Source: Sphingomonas sp. Leaf357 (GTDB lineage Bacteria; Pseudomonadota; Alphaproteobacteria; Sphingomonadales; Sphingomonadaceae). Taken from it: a stretch of 64,000 nucleotides of DNA. Positions 17,814 to 25,882 of this stretch are shown here, piece after piece (the stretch's first letter is position 1; the number at the start of each line of letters is the position of its first letter). The notes beneath the pieces are model-generated. The model was not told the DNA's origin. It made no database searches and saw nothing but the letters and a program-made list of their open reading frames with translations. The stretch spans positions 1,155,493 to 1,219,492 of the forward strand of contig NZ_LMPM01000001.1 in the NCBI RefSeq assembly GCF_001423845.1, written 5' to 3'. Made by a program: the position numbers and the translations under genes.

Positions 17814-18536
17814 GTGCGCAACATCGATTTCAGTTCGTGGCAAAGCCTGCTTGCCACGCTCTTCGGCCTGACGCTCGTCACCCTGCTCGGCGTCGGCATC
17901 CGGCTGCTGACACAGATGACGTTCCAGCAGCGCCGGGAACGTCTGAACCGGCAGATCAACGAGCGCCTGCGAACCCTGATCGCGGCCTACAAAACGCTCG
18001 GCGGATCCTTCACCGGTGACCTCACCGTCGACCCGGCACACAAGCGCGACCTGCGGTCGCGCGGGTCGACCGTCGGTGCGACCGAGCCGATGGCGGCGCT
18101 GGACCTTTCCGCCGAGGGCGCGTCCCGATCGGATCGCAATCGTCGCATCCGCGACGCCGTCGAGGCGGCATTGTCGGACATCATCCTGCTGGGCACCGAG
18201 GAGCATGTGCGGCTCGCGGACCGGGCGGTGAAGGAGCTGGTCGCCGGCCATCCGGTACACACCTACGAGCTGGTCGTTTCGTTGCGGGCGTTCGTCCGCG
18301 AAGCGCTCGACCTCGATCCGATACCGGCGGATCTGACGCTGTCGATCCAGGGGCCTACCCGGCCCGGTGCGTCCGGCGGGGGCGGCAGGGGCGCAGGCGG
18401 CAAGGAGGATGCTGGGAAGGGCAGTGGAGGCGGTGGCGCGAACGGTGGAGGAGGTGGTGGCGGTTTGGGCGGCGGATCGGGCGGCGGGGCGACCATCTAC
18501 GAGGATTCGCCTCACGAACCGACCCGCCACGCCTGA
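17814..18536 (+). CDS. Membrane-anchored protein with Gly-rich C-terminal tail, function unknown
   Basis: The 240-residue reading uses GTG 17814 behind a strong GGAGG at 7 bp; no better start exists nearby. It has one membrane segment at about residues 10-32, then a charged, probably coiled-coil part (TFQQRRERLNRQINERLRTL), a helical cytoplasmic domain to about residue 180, and a low-complexity tail of about 45 residues dominated by Gly with a few Ala, Ser and Lys. The last 13 residues are polar and acidic. I do not recognise a family. The Gly tail could be a flexible or phase-separating linker. Codon use resembles that of its neighbours. Confidence 0.7.
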   Translation: MRNIDFSSWQSLLATLFGLTLVTLLGVGIRLLTQMTFQQRRERLNRQINERLRTLIAAYKTLGGSFTGDLTVDPAHKRDLRSRGSTVGATEPMAALDLSAEGASRSDRNRRIRDAVEAALSDIILLGTEEHVRLADRAVKELVAGHPVHTYELVVSLRAFVREALDLDPIPADLTLSIQGPTRPGASGGGGRGAGGKEDAGKGSGGGGANGGGGGGGLGGGSGGGATIYEDSPHEPTRHA

Positions 18537-18848
18537 TCGATCGACCATGCGCCGCCAGCGCGCTCGTCGTGTGCTTTGAATTGGGATGGAGGGGCTGTTC
18601 GAACAACTGCACTTGTTCTGGAAACCAAGACAAACCTCTTCGATGTAGTCGGATCCGGATTTCGTGTCGGTCCTCCAGATGATCCGCCTACCGACGACAC
18701 TGTACGCCCAGCTTCTTCTCTGAATATCGAAGGGAGCGGCGCTTTTGTTTAGGCTGGATGCCCCGTTGTTGCCGAAACGCGAGTCGATCGATAAATCGAC
18801 GGTGAATAAAGCTGCAATCGCGACGGTGTCGTCGAAAATAGGGCCGAT
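18537..18848. other. 312-bp intergenic stretch before the GAF gene
   Basis: No credible gene is seen. It is less GC-rich than the surroundings and holds a short inverted repeat GTCGAT-N6-ATCGAC at 18783-18800, about 50 bp before the GAF start, which could be an operator or a weak leader hairpin. No clear promoter match was found. Confidence 0.5.
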
Positions 18849-19529
18849 GTGAATATGGGCGATGCGAACGACGAAGCCGAACGCGCGAAAATCCTGAGCC
18901 GGTATAAAATTATGGATACGGCACCGGAGGAGGTTTTCGACCAGATCGTTCGGGATGCCGCGTTTCTCACCGGGGCACCGATCTCGACCATCTCGATGAT
19001 CGATGACACGCGGCAATGGTTCAAGGCCAAGGTCGGCCTCGATCACGATGGCGACCCAATCGATCAGTCGATTTGCGCGATAGCGGTGCGCCAGGGCAAT
19101 GCTTTCATCGTGGAGGATGCCAGCCTCGACGAGCGGTTTCGCGATCTGCGAGCCGTCAATCGCGGCGATATCCGCTTTTATGCCGGCATCCCGCTGAAGG
19201 TTCGCGATGGCACGCGGATCGGGACGCTGTGCGTGATCGATAGCAAGGCCAGGACCGGTCTGCAGCCCGACGAGCATGTCAGTCTCGAGGCGCTCGCTCG
19301 GCGCGCAGTGGCCGCGCTCGAAATTCGTCGCGACTTGCAGGAAGCGCAGCACGGGCGGCCGCTCAGCGACGGCGTGTGGATCGAGCATGCGAGGTCCTTA
19401 CTGGACCAGGCGGCAGCCGCGCTATCACAGGTCGGTGCGACGGCCGCGCTGGCGCAACTTGAAACGGTCATAGACGTTGTCGGCGAGATTTCAGATGAAT
19501 GTTCCACACGAGATCGGCATGGATCATGA
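18849..19529 (+). CDS. GAF domain protein
   Basis: The 226-residue cytoplasmic protein is almost all one GAF domain (about 20-165): VFDQIVRDAAFLTGAPISTISMIDD, then QSICAIAVRQGNAFIVEDA and FYAGIPLKVRDGTRIGTLCVID. It is the stand-alone GAF type often found before kinase or output modules. A helical C-terminal part (180-220) may mediate contacts. The GTG at 18849 has AGGG at a good distance; the in-frame ATG at 18855 is an alternative. Its stop overlaps the next gene by 4 bp (ATGA), so both products are probably made together. Confidence 0.88.
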   Translation: MNMGDANDEAERAKILSRYKIMDTAPEEVFDQIVRDAAFLTGAPISTISMIDDTRQWFKAKVGLDHDGDPIDQSICAIAVRQGNAFIVEDASLDERFRDLRAVNRGDIRFYAGIPLKVRDGTRIGTLCVIDSKARTGLQPDEHVSLEALARRAVAALEIRRDLQEAQHGRPLSDGVWIEHARSLLDQAAAALSQVGATAALAQLETVIDVVGEISDECSTRDRHGS

Positions 19530-19921
19530 TGACTGAGTACGAGCCTGCCGCGCACCAGGCCAAGGACGACCAGCGTCTCGTCCTCGGCCGGAAGATGCTT
19601 TCGGCGCAGGAGGCTATAGCAAGCAAATTCGGTTCGCATTTTGCCGCGAACATCGCTCTCGAGCTGATGCTCGAGCTTTTTCTGGCGGCCGCGGGCGATG
19701 AAGGCATCACCGCCAACGAGGCGATCAGACGTCGCGGACGATCGGCCAACGTCACCTGGCGTTGGATCGTCGCGCTGCAGGATGATGGCCTAGTCCAGCT
19801 TGCCGATGGCGGACGTTCCGGAGTGTTGGCCTTAACGAGCCGGGGGGTCGACAGGATCGGCGCGACGATCGATGCCTTCGGCGATTCCGTTGGGCTCTCC
19901 GCTACTGGCGGACCAAGCTGA
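19526..19921 (+). CDS. Small winged-helix (MarR-like) DNA-binding protein
   Basis: The 131-residue protein has a helical N-terminal half (LGRKMLSAQEAIASKFGSHF), then a winged-helix pattern: ITANEAIRRRGRSANVTWRWIVALQDDGLVQLADGG and LALTSRGVDRI. This resembles the single-domain wHTH proteins of sphingomonads that follow sensor-domain genes. ATG 19526 lies within the GAF stop; ATG 19499 is a longer option. Coupling to the GAF gene suggests a sensor and its DNA-binding partner. The 3' end overlaps the convergent reductase by 20 bp. Confidence 0.7.
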   Translation: MMTEYEPAAHQAKDDQRLVLGRKMLSAQEAIASKFGSHFAANIALELMLELFLAAAGDEGITANEAIRRRGRSANVTWRWIVALQDDGLVQLADGGRSGVLALTSRGVDRIGATIDAFGDSVGLSATGGPS

Positions 19922-20846
19922 TCGTCTTGGCGAGGTCGTTTCTGATCGTGGTCGCCGCGACGCCCGCCTCGCCCATCGCATGGCTGATCTGGTCGAGACC
20001 TTTCGACACATCCCCGGCGGCGTAGAGGCCCGCGATGCTGGTGCGCTGATGATCGTCGACGACGAGGCATCCCTCGTCCGTGGCCTTCGCGCCCAGCGCC
20101 ACGGCGAGATCCGAACGAATGACCGACCCCAAAGCAGGGTAGATCGTGTCGAACCTAATCAAGCCGTCAGCGGTGGGCGCGACGATAGCGTCGCCATCGA
20201 TGCCGAGGTCGTCACAGGGGCCGTCGACCGCGTCGATGCCGAGGTCGGCCAACGTCCGACGCTGTTCCGGCGATAGATCGTGGATCGAGTCCGGCGCGAT
20301 CAACGTGACGCGCTTGGAATACATCCGCAGAAAAACGGCCTCATTGAAGCCGTGGGTACGGGTGCCGATTACACCGATCTGACGGTCGATGACTTCGTAG
20401 CCGTCACAGATCGGGCAGTATCGCAGCAGGCCGCGCTCGACGGCACGATCATGATCCTCGTCGTCCATGCGCGGACGATTGTTCACCACGCCCGTGGCGA
20501 GCAGGACGGTTCGGGCACTCAGCGTGTCGCCCTTTAGCGCGACCGCGAAGTGCCCGGCGTCGTCGCGTGCGATCCGATCGATCCGGGACGCGACGACATG
20601 CACGCCGAATTCGGCGGCCTGATCGCGCATGCGATCAAGCAGCTCGATACCCGCTATCCCCCCCGGATATCCGGCATGGTTGCGCGTGCGAGGGATCGTG
20701 GCGCACCGGCTCTTGCCGTCGTCCACGACGCGGATCGAAAGGTTGAAACGCGCCAGGTAGATCGCGGCCGTGAGGCCCGCCGGCCCGGCACCGACGATCA
20801 GACAATCGGTGATGTTGGTCATGTTCATCTCGCTATCGTCGGACAT
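19902..20846 (-). CDS. FAD-dependent thioredoxin-reductase-like oxidoreductase
   Basis: The 314-residue enzyme has the thioredoxin reductase plan: FAD site VGAGPAGLTAAIYLARF near the start, redox pair Cys144/Cys147 in YCPICDGYE (CPIC rather than CATC), and the C-terminal FAD motif YAAGDVSKGLDQISHAMGEA. The NAD(P)H motif is degenerate (GVIGTRTHGFNEA instead of GxGxxA/E), so cofactor use may differ. The ATG at 20846 lies inside the upstream gene's 3' end (14-bp overlap), so it is translationally coupled to the PRC-barrel membrane protein. It probably reduces a small thiol partner that is not encoded nearby. Confidence 0.88.
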   Translation of the reverse strand: MSDDSEMNMTNITDCLIVGAGPAGLTAAIYLARFNLSIRVVDDGKSRCATIPRTRNHAGYPGGIAGIELLDRMRDQAAEFGVHVVASRIDRIARDDAGHFAVALKGDTLSARTVLLATGVVNNRPRMDDEDHDRAVERGLLRYCPICDGYEVIDRQIGVIGTRTHGFNEAVFLRMYSKRVTLIAPDSIHDLSPEQRRTLADLGIDAVDGPCDDLGIDGDAIVAPTADGLIRFDTIYPALGSVIRSDLAVALGAKATDEGCLVVDDHQRTSIAGLYAAGDVSKGLDQISHAMGEAGVAATTIRNDLAKTISLVRQ

Positions 20847-21480
20847 CGAGCCGGGTTTTGGGAATCTCGGCGGGCCACTCGCCCTGCTCGAGTATCGCTA
20901 GTTCTTGGAGATCGGACGCAGTCAGATCGCAGCGTGCGCCGGCGGGCGAGAAATGAACCGCACTAGGATCGAGTGCGTGTAGTCGCTCCCCGAGGCCTGC
21001 CATGCCGCCTTCGGACACGACGAGATACGCCAGGTCGCGATTATCGCATCGCATCATGCCATCGACGATGGTGCCCAGGCGGCCGCCGCCCCGCCCGGTG
21101 AGCGGTGCGCCGACGATCGATCCCATGCCGAACAAGGTGGCGACATCGGTGCTTTCGGCGCTGTGGGCGGTTGCCGCTTCACGTCCGTCCTCATGGCGCG
21201 CTTCGCGACCGAGCCAGCGCCAGATACCGATGGCGTTGACGATCGTGAGGAAGCCGTTGGTCCATAAAAGATTGGTCTGCCCTGTGCCGATCGCCACCGT
21301 CGACCAGGCGACCGAGCCGATCATGAAGACGATGAAGCCCCAGCCCGTGATGCGCGTGCCGAGATTGGCCGCGGTCATGATCGCGGCGATCATCGTCGCG
21401 ACCGGAGCGATCCAACCGGCAAGATCCGAGATGCTGATGACGAGTCCACTTTCCGAGGATTGTACCGGCGGAAATGCCAC
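20833..21480 (-). CDS. Membrane protein with C-terminal PRC-barrel-like domain
   Basis: The 215-residue protein has two membrane segments (about 18-40 and 45-75) followed by a linker and a C-terminal region starting FGMGSIVGAPLTGR that has the PRC-barrel pattern (short strands, then MRCDNRDLAYLVVSEGG). PRC-barrel domains bind membranes or act in stress responses. The only in-frame start is GTG at 21480, with a weak ribosome site, so the exact start is uncertain. It precedes the reductase in one unit. A possible EcfG-type promoter lies directly upstream. Confidence 0.68.
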   Translation of the reverse strand: MAFPPVQSSESGLVISISDLAGWIAPVATMIAAIMTAANLGTRITGWGFIVFMIGSVAWSTVAIGTGQTNLLWTNGFLTIVNAIGIWRWLGREARHEDGREAATAHSAESTDVATLFGMGSIVGAPLTGRGGGRLGTIVDGMMRCDNRDLAYLVVSEGGMAGLGERLHALDPSAVHFSPAGARCDLTASDLQELAILEQGEWPAEIPKTRLDVRR

Positions 21481-21493
21481 CGTTCATTTCGCC

Positions 21494-21519
21494 AACGCGC
21501 CGTCTCGCCCAAGCGTTGC
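21494..21519 (-). promoter_or_regulatory. Near-consensus EcfG-type promoter
   Basis: On the minus strand GCAAC (21519-21515), 17 bp, then CGTT (21497-21494). The alphaproteobacterial general-stress consensus is GGAAC-N16/17-CGTT; one base differs. It lies just before the PRC-barrel gene start. Confidence 0.3.
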
Positions 21520-21584
21520 CGGGATTGATCGAGGTCAGTGCGAATTGCGGCGCAACATTGCGGAGGCGTGGGCGACGGCGCGGT

Positions 21585-22667
21585 TCAGGTCGTGGATGCA
21601 GTGATGGCTGAGCGGGTGGGGCGTCGGGCACTCGTGCGGATAACAAGTTCGCCGTTTATGATCCGATGCACCGGCGCGGCGGGGGCGTCGTTCGCGCGCA
21701 ATCCCCGGATAATGTCGATCGTCGCCCGTACCATCAGGTCGGCACGCTGCGCGAAGGTGGTGAGCGAGTAGCATGGCCGGCTGGCCGCCTGGATATCGTC
21801 GAAGCCGACGATCGAGAGTTCGCGCCCCACCTCGAGCCCGAATTCGAATTGCGCGATGTCGATCGCCGCGGTGGCCATGTGATCGTTGGCGCAGAAGATC
21901 GCGTCCGGACGATCGGGCGACAGCAACAAACGGCGCGTGGCGGCGGCCGCGCCCTCATAGGTAAAGTCGCCGGTCGCACGCAGCGGGGCGGCGAAACCGT
22001 GTTCCGACAGATAGGCGTTGAAGCCGCTTTCGCGGGCGCGGCTGGTCGATGAATCCTCTAGCCCCGCGATGAAGGCGAAGCGCCGGTGGCCGCCCGCGAT
22101 CAGAAACGCTGCGAGCGCCCGGGCACCGAAGACGTTGTCGCCGGTGACGCTGGAGATCCTCTCGTCGCCGTTCGTGCGATTATAGAGGATGACCGGCACG
22201 CGTGCCGCCTGGCATTGCGAAGCGAAGCCGGACGAGAACGTCGCCGACACCAGCACCAGCGCATCGAGGCGGTAGCGCAATACATCCTGGACCGGCGTGT
22301 CGGCGGTCTCATCGTCGCGGGTCGTGAACAGCATCGACCTTAGGCCGGCCTTGGCCAGCTCCAGCGACATCGCTTCCAGCGTCTCGGAAAAGAACGGATT
22401 GCGCAGATTTTCGATACCAATGCCGACGAGATTGGACCGTCCGCTGGTCAGCGAGCGCGCGATCAGATTGGGCTGATAGCCGAGTTGTTCGGCGATCCGG
22501 AAGATACGATCGCGGGTCGCCTCGCTGATGCTCGATCCCGGCGTGAACGCGCGGGAGACCGTTGCCTGCGAGACCCCTGCCGCATGCGCGACGTCGACCG
22601 CGGTCGCCAACGCAATCCTGCTACCGATCGCACGCTCCATCCTCACCGCATCGTCCATCGCCATCAT
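21585..22667 (-). CDS. LacI family transcriptional regulator
   Basis: The 360-residue protein has the LacI helix-turn-helix (TAVDVAHAAGVSQATVSRAF, about 22-42), hinge helix (YQPNLIARSLTSGRSNLVGI), and a periplasmic-binding-type effector domain (FSETLEAMSLELAKAGL, YNRTNGDERISSVTGDN, FCANDHMATAAIDIA). It binds a small effector, often a sugar or a catabolic intermediate, and represses nearby genes. Start ATG 22667. It is divergent from the FAH operon, and two LacI-type operator matches lie between them, one 12 bp from its own start, so it very likely controls both sides. Confidence 0.95.
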   Translation of the reverse strand: MMAMDDAVRMERAIGSRIALATAVDVAHAAGVSQATVSRAFTPGSSISEATRDRIFRIAEQLGYQPNLIARSLTSGRSNLVGIGIENLRNPFFSETLEAMSLELAKAGLRSMLFTTRDDETADTPVQDVLRYRLDALVLVSATFSSGFASQCQAARVPVILYNRTNGDERISSVTGDNVFGARALAAFLIAGGHRRFAFIAGLEDSSTSRARESGFNAYLSEHGFAAPLRATGDFTYEGAAAATRRLLLSPDRPDAIFCANDHMATAAIDIAQFEFGLEVGRELSIVGFDDIQAASRPCYSLTTFAQRADLMVRATIDIIRGLRANDAPAAPVHRIINGELVIRTSARRPTRSAITASTT

Positions 22668-22678
22668 GAAAGCAATCG

Positions 22679-22692
22679 TGGAAGCGTATCCG
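22679..22692. promoter_or_regulatory. LacI-type operator, second copy (TGGAAGCGTATCCG)
   Basis: Matches the LacI-family consensus TGNAANCGNTTNCA with two mismatches. It shares the core AAGCGTAT with the site at 22757-22770 read in reverse, and sits 12 bp upstream of the lacI start, as an autoregulatory site would. Confidence 0.5.
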
Positions 22693-22756
22693 TCGATATT
22701 TATGGCAGAAATTTACTAACAAATTCGATATTACGAGGCTTTAATTGACGAAAACG

Positions 22757-22770
22757 TGAATACGCTTGCA
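22757..22770. promoter_or_regulatory. LacI-type operator TGAATACGCTTGCA
   Basis: A central CG with TG...CA ends fits the LacI-family consensus with one mismatch. It lies between lacI and the FAH gene, 97 bp before the latter's start and 78 bp from the second copy, a spacing that would allow DNA looping. Confidence 0.6.
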
Positions 22771-22866
22771 CGGCCGGTTGTGGGCATGTAGGTGCAAAGC
22801 CCAGGACGCTGATCCGCGCGGTATCGGCGTGCAGCGATCATGAGACGTGCAGCTGGGAGACATTCT

Positions 22867-23838
22867 GTGAAACTCGCCACCCTGGATGACGGTACCCGCG
22901 ATGGCCGCCTTTTCCTCGTCTCCCGCGATCACGCGCGCGCAGCGTCAGCCGATGGCATCGCGGCGACTCTGCAGGAGGCGCTCGAGCGGTGGAGCGTGGT
23001 CGAGGCACCGCTTCGCGCCCGTGCCGTAGCGCTCGAAAGCGGTGACCTGAACGATGCGATCGATTTCGTGGCGGGCGATGCGCTCGCCCCGCTGCCACGC
23101 GCATGGCAGTGGCTCGACGGCTCCGCCTATGACAGCCACGGCGCGCTGCTGCGGTCGGTGTCGGGGCGCGCGGCTCCTCCTCCGGGGCCGCTGATGTATC
23201 AGGGCGTGTCGCACACCTTCTATGCGAGCACCGCCGATTTTCCGGCGCCGAGCGAAAGCCACAACATCGATTTCGAGGGTGAATTCGGGATCATCGTCGA
23301 TGACGTGCCGATGGGAACGACGGCCGAGGAGGCCGCGTCGCACATCAAGCTGATCGTGCTGATCAACGATTGGTCGTTGCGGGGTTTCGCAGGACGCGAG
23401 TCGGCGATCGGCTTCGGCTGGGTGCAGGCCAAGCCGCCGTGCAGCGTCGCTCCGGTCGCGATCACGCCCGACGAACTGGGCGTGCACTGGCGCGACGGGC
23501 GGGTCGACCTGCCGCTGCTGGTCGACTGGAACGGCGAGCGCTTCGGCGCGGCGCAGGGCTATCATATGAGCTGGTCGTTCCCGGAGCACGTGGCGCACGC
23601 CGCGCTGACCCGGTCGCTGTGCGCCGGCACGATCATCGGCGGCGGTACGGTTTCGAACGAGAATTACCGCGAGGTCGGATCGTCGTGCATCGCCGAGCGG
23701 CGCGGAATCGAGGCGCTCGACGAGGGCAAGCCGCGGACCGAATTCATGAAATTCGGTGATCGCGTGCGGATGGAAGCGACGCTGCCCGACGGCGCGCCGC
23801 TGTTCGGCGTGATCGACCAGAAGGTCGTGCCGGCATGA
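22867..23838 (+). CDS. Fumarylacetoacetate hydrolase (FAH) family protein
   Basis: The 323-residue reading starts at GTG 22867 (VKLATLDDGTRDGRLF) behind GGGAGA; an ATG at 22840 would add residues that do not belong to the family. FAH signatures are visible: the metal ligands in HNIDFEGEFGIIVDDV, the INDWSLRG segment with its Asp, FGWVQAKPPCSVAPV, and AGTIIGGGTVSNEN. FAH enzymes cleave or hydrate acyl-pyruvates and similar ring-opening products, so this could act late in aromatic breakdown. It starts a rightward operon with a 4-bp overlap to the next gene and is probably controlled by the divergent LacI protein. Confidence 0.93.
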   Translation: MKLATLDDGTRDGRLFLVSRDHARAASADGIAATLQEALERWSVVEAPLRARAVALESGDLNDAIDFVAGDALAPLPRAWQWLDGSAYDSHGALLRSVSGRAAPPPGPLMYQGVSHTFYASTADFPAPSESHNIDFEGEFGIIVDDVPMGTTAEEAASHIKLIVLINDWSLRGFAGRESAIGFGWVQAKPPCSVAPVAITPDELGVHWRDGRVDLPLLVDWNGERFGAAQGYHMSWSFPEHVAHAALTRSLCAGTIIGGGTVSNENYREVGSSCIAERRGIEALDEGKPRTEFMKFGDRVRMEATLPDGAPLFGVIDQKVVPA

Positions 23839-24134
23839 TCTTCGAAATCGCCGAGATCGACGTGATCGCGGGGCACGAAACCGCATTCGAAGCGGGCGTC
23901 GCCGAGGCCGCGCCGCATTTCAAGGCGGCGCGCGGTTGCCGCAGCTTCGCGCTCACCCGCGGGATCGAGCATCCGCAGCGCTATCGCCTGACGGTCGGCT
24001 GGGACAGCGTCGAGGATCATATGGTGCATTTCCGCGACAGCACAGGATTTCAGGCGTGGCGCCGCCTTGTCGGCCCGCATTTCGCCGCCCCACCGCGCGT
24101 CGACCATGTCGAACGCGTGATCATTAGCTTCTGA
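23835..24134 (+). CDS. Antibiotic biosynthesis monooxygenase (ABM) domain protein
   Basis: The 99-residue protein has the small alpha-beta ferredoxin-like ABM fold: AEIDVIAGHETAFEAGVAEA, GCRSFALTRGIEHPQRYRL, TVGWDSVEDHMVHFRDSTGF. Such proteins are dimeric, cofactor-poor oxygenases or muconolactone-isomerase-like enzymes; the true reaction here is unknown. It overlaps the FAH gene by 4 bp and lies 18 bp before the dehydrogenase, so it belongs to the same pathway. Confidence 0.88.
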   Translation: MIFEIAEIDVIAGHETAFEAGVAEAAPHFKAARGCRSFALTRGIEHPQRYRLTVGWDSVEDHMVHFRDSTGFQAWRRLVGPHFAAPPRVDHVERVIISF

Positions 24135-24152
24135 AGACCAAAGGAACGACAC

Positions 24153-25508
24153 ATGGCAATCTGGCTCAAACAGGGGTCGACGGCGGCGGCGCGTGCCGAT
24201 CTGGACCGCAAGGTGCGCGACGTGGTGGAAAGCACGCTCGCCGATATCGAGACGCGGGGCGATGCTGCCGTGCGCGATCTCTCGATCAAGTTCGACACAT
24301 GGGACCGCGACGATTATCGGCTGAGCGATCGCGAAATCCAGGACTGCATGGACCAGCTAACCGGGCAGGATCTGAAAGACATCGAGTTCGCGCAGACGCA
24401 GGTCCGCAACTTCGCGCAGATCCAGCGCAACAGCATGAAGGACGTCGAGGTCGAGACGCTGCCCGGCGTCGTGCTCGGCCACAAGCACATCCCGGTCAAT
24501 GCAGCGGGCTGCTACGTCCCCGGTGGCAAATACCCGCTGCTCGCCTCGGCGCATATGTCGGTCATCACCGCCAAGGTCGCGGGCGTCCCGCGCGTCATCA
24601 CCTGCGCGCCGCCGTTCGAGGGCAAGCCCGCCCCCGCCATCGTCGCCGCGCAACACATGGCCGGCGCCGACGCAATCTATGCGTTGGGTGGCATCCAGGC
24701 GATCGGCGCGATGGCGCTGGGCACCGAGAGCATCGAACGCGTCGATATGCTGGTCGGCCCGGGCAACGCCTTCGTCGCGGAGGCCAAGCGGCAATTGTTC
24801 GGCCGCGTCGGCATCGACCTGTTCGCCGGCCCGACCGAGACGATGGTGATCGCCGACGACAGCGTCGATGGCGAGATCTGCGCGACCGACCTGCTCGGCC
24901 AGGCCGAACACGGCCCCGACAGCCCGGCGATCCTGATCACCAATTCGGAGAAGCTGGCACGCGACACGATGCGCGAGATCGAGCGGCTACTGACGATCCT
25001 GCCGACCGCGTCGATCGCCGCCAAGGCGTGGGAGACGTATGGCGAGATCATCGTTTGCGAGGACGAGGCCGAGATGGCCCGCATCGCAGACGATTACGCC
25101 AACGAGCATGTGCAGGTGATGACGCGTGATCCGGAGTATTTCCTGAACACGATGACCAATTACGGTGCCCTGTTCCTCGGCCCGCGCACCAACGTGGCGT
25201 TCGGCGACAAGGTGATTGGGACCAACCATACTCTGCCGACGAAGAAGGCGGCGCGCTATACCGGCGGCTTGTGGGTGGGCAAGTTCATCAAGACCTGCAC
25301 CTACCAGAACGTCACGACCGATGCGGCGTCCGCGCTGATCGGCGAATATTGCAGCCGGCTGTGCGCTTTGGAAGGTTTTGCCGGCCACGGCGAACAGGCC
25401 AACATCCGCGTGCGCCGCTATGGCGGCCGGAACGTGCCCTATGCCGGCGCAGTCGCGCCGTCGGGGGCTACGGCGCTGCGGCACGAGCCGGCCACAAACC
25501 ACATTTGA
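24153..25508 (+). CDS. Histidinol-dehydrogenase family enzyme, probably catabolic
   Basis: The 451-residue protein is a full-length HisD homologue. All catalytic and zinc residues are in place: Gln250 and His253 (GQAEHG), Glu318 and His319 (ANEHVQV), Asp352 (FGDKVIG) and His412 ([12 protein letters not shown]), corresponding to Q259, H262, E326, H327, D360 and H419 of E. coli HisD. No other histidine gene is nearby; instead it sits in an FAH-ABM-SDR operon. The C-terminal ligand region reads AGHGEQ rather than DAHAEA, as in non-biosynthetic paralogues such as sulfopropanediol dehydrogenases. It likely oxidises a primary alcohol to an acid in two NAD-dependent steps. A ribosome site AAGGAACG precedes the ATG. 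Confidence 0.9.
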   Translation: MAIWLKQGSTAAARADLDRKVRDVVESTLADIETRGDAAVRDLSIKFDTWDRDDYRLSDREIQDCMDQLTGQDLKDIEFAQTQVRNFAQIQRNSMKDVEVETLPGVVLGHKHIPVNAAGCYVPGGKYPLLASAHMSVITAKVAGVPRVITCAPPFEGKPAPAIVAAQHMAGADAIYALGGIQAIGAMALGTESIERVDMLVGPGNAFVAEAKRQLFGRVGIDLFAGPTETMVIADDSVDGEICATDLLGQAEHGPDSPAILITNSEKLARDTMREIERLLTILPTASIAAKAWETYGEIIVCEDEAEMARIADDYANEHVQVMTRDPEYFLNTMTNYGALFLGPRTNVAFGDKVIGTNHTLPTKKAARYTGGLWVGKFIKTCTYQNVTTDAASALIGEYCSRLCALEGFAGHGEQANIRVRRYGGRNVPYAGAVAPSGATALRHEPATNHI

Positions 25509-25528
25509 CGTCGGTAAACGCCGACGTC
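25507..25528 (+). repeat. Perfect 8-bp-arm hairpin at the dehydrogenase stop
   Basis: GACGTCGG and CCGACGTC flank a 6-base loop TAAACG and begin inside the stop codon of the HisD-type gene. No T-run follows, so it is more likely an mRNA-stabilising or attenuating hairpin than a full terminator. A second small stem (TTTGC / GCAAA, about 25542-25559) brackets the GGGGG ribosome site of the next gene. Confidence 0.45.
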
Positions 25529-25564
25529 CTACGCCGTAATGGTCACATTTGCTTGGGGGCAAAC

Positions 25565-25882
25565 ATGGTCCGCGACGACACTGGACGAGTTTGTGTCTTG
25601 CTCGAACTCACGCTGGCCAACATGGCCGTACTTTGGGATGGTGCGGCGCGGGTCGCGGGCGCGGTTCACGCAATGACAGATGACGAAGTCATGGAAATGC
25701 TCGGCCCGCGCGACGATCCCGACGCCACGGCCTGTGCTGCCATGTTGTTCGACACGGTGGTGAAGCAGAGCGGCGCGATCGATACGCCCACGATCAAGGT
25801 CACGAGGTTCGACGAGGAAGCGACCTGGTCTGCCGACACGGTACCGGCGTCTGGCCGTCGACGTGGGGCGACTGGTGGCTGA
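25565..25882 (+). CDS. Small acidic protein, function unknown
   Basis: The 105-residue protein (MVRDDTGRVCVLLELTLANM...) starts at ATG 25565 behind a GGGGG ribosome site. It has a hydrophobic first half, an acidic middle (MTDDEVMEMLGPRDDPDATA) and a basic, Gly-rich end (SGRRRGATGG). I do not recognise a family and see no signal peptide or membrane segment. It lies between the HisD-type gene and an SDR gene and overlaps the SDR start by 20 bp. It could be a subunit or chaperone for one of its neighbours, or a marginal coding region. Confidence 0.45.
   Translation: MVRDDTGRVCVLLELTLANMAVLWDGAARVAGAVHAMTDDEVMEMLGPRDDPDATACAAMLFDTVVKQSGAIDTPTIKVTRFDEEATWSADTVPASGRRRGATGG

Noticed and set aside
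18783..18800. Operator or terminator GTCGAT-N6-ATCGAC
   Set aside because: Arms are only 6 bp, there is no T-run, and no second copy was found; kept only as a note in the intergenic entry.
24153..25508. Histidine biosynthesis gene hisD
   Set aside because: No other his gene is adjacent and the context is catabolic; the C-terminal ligand region differs from biosynthetic HisD.
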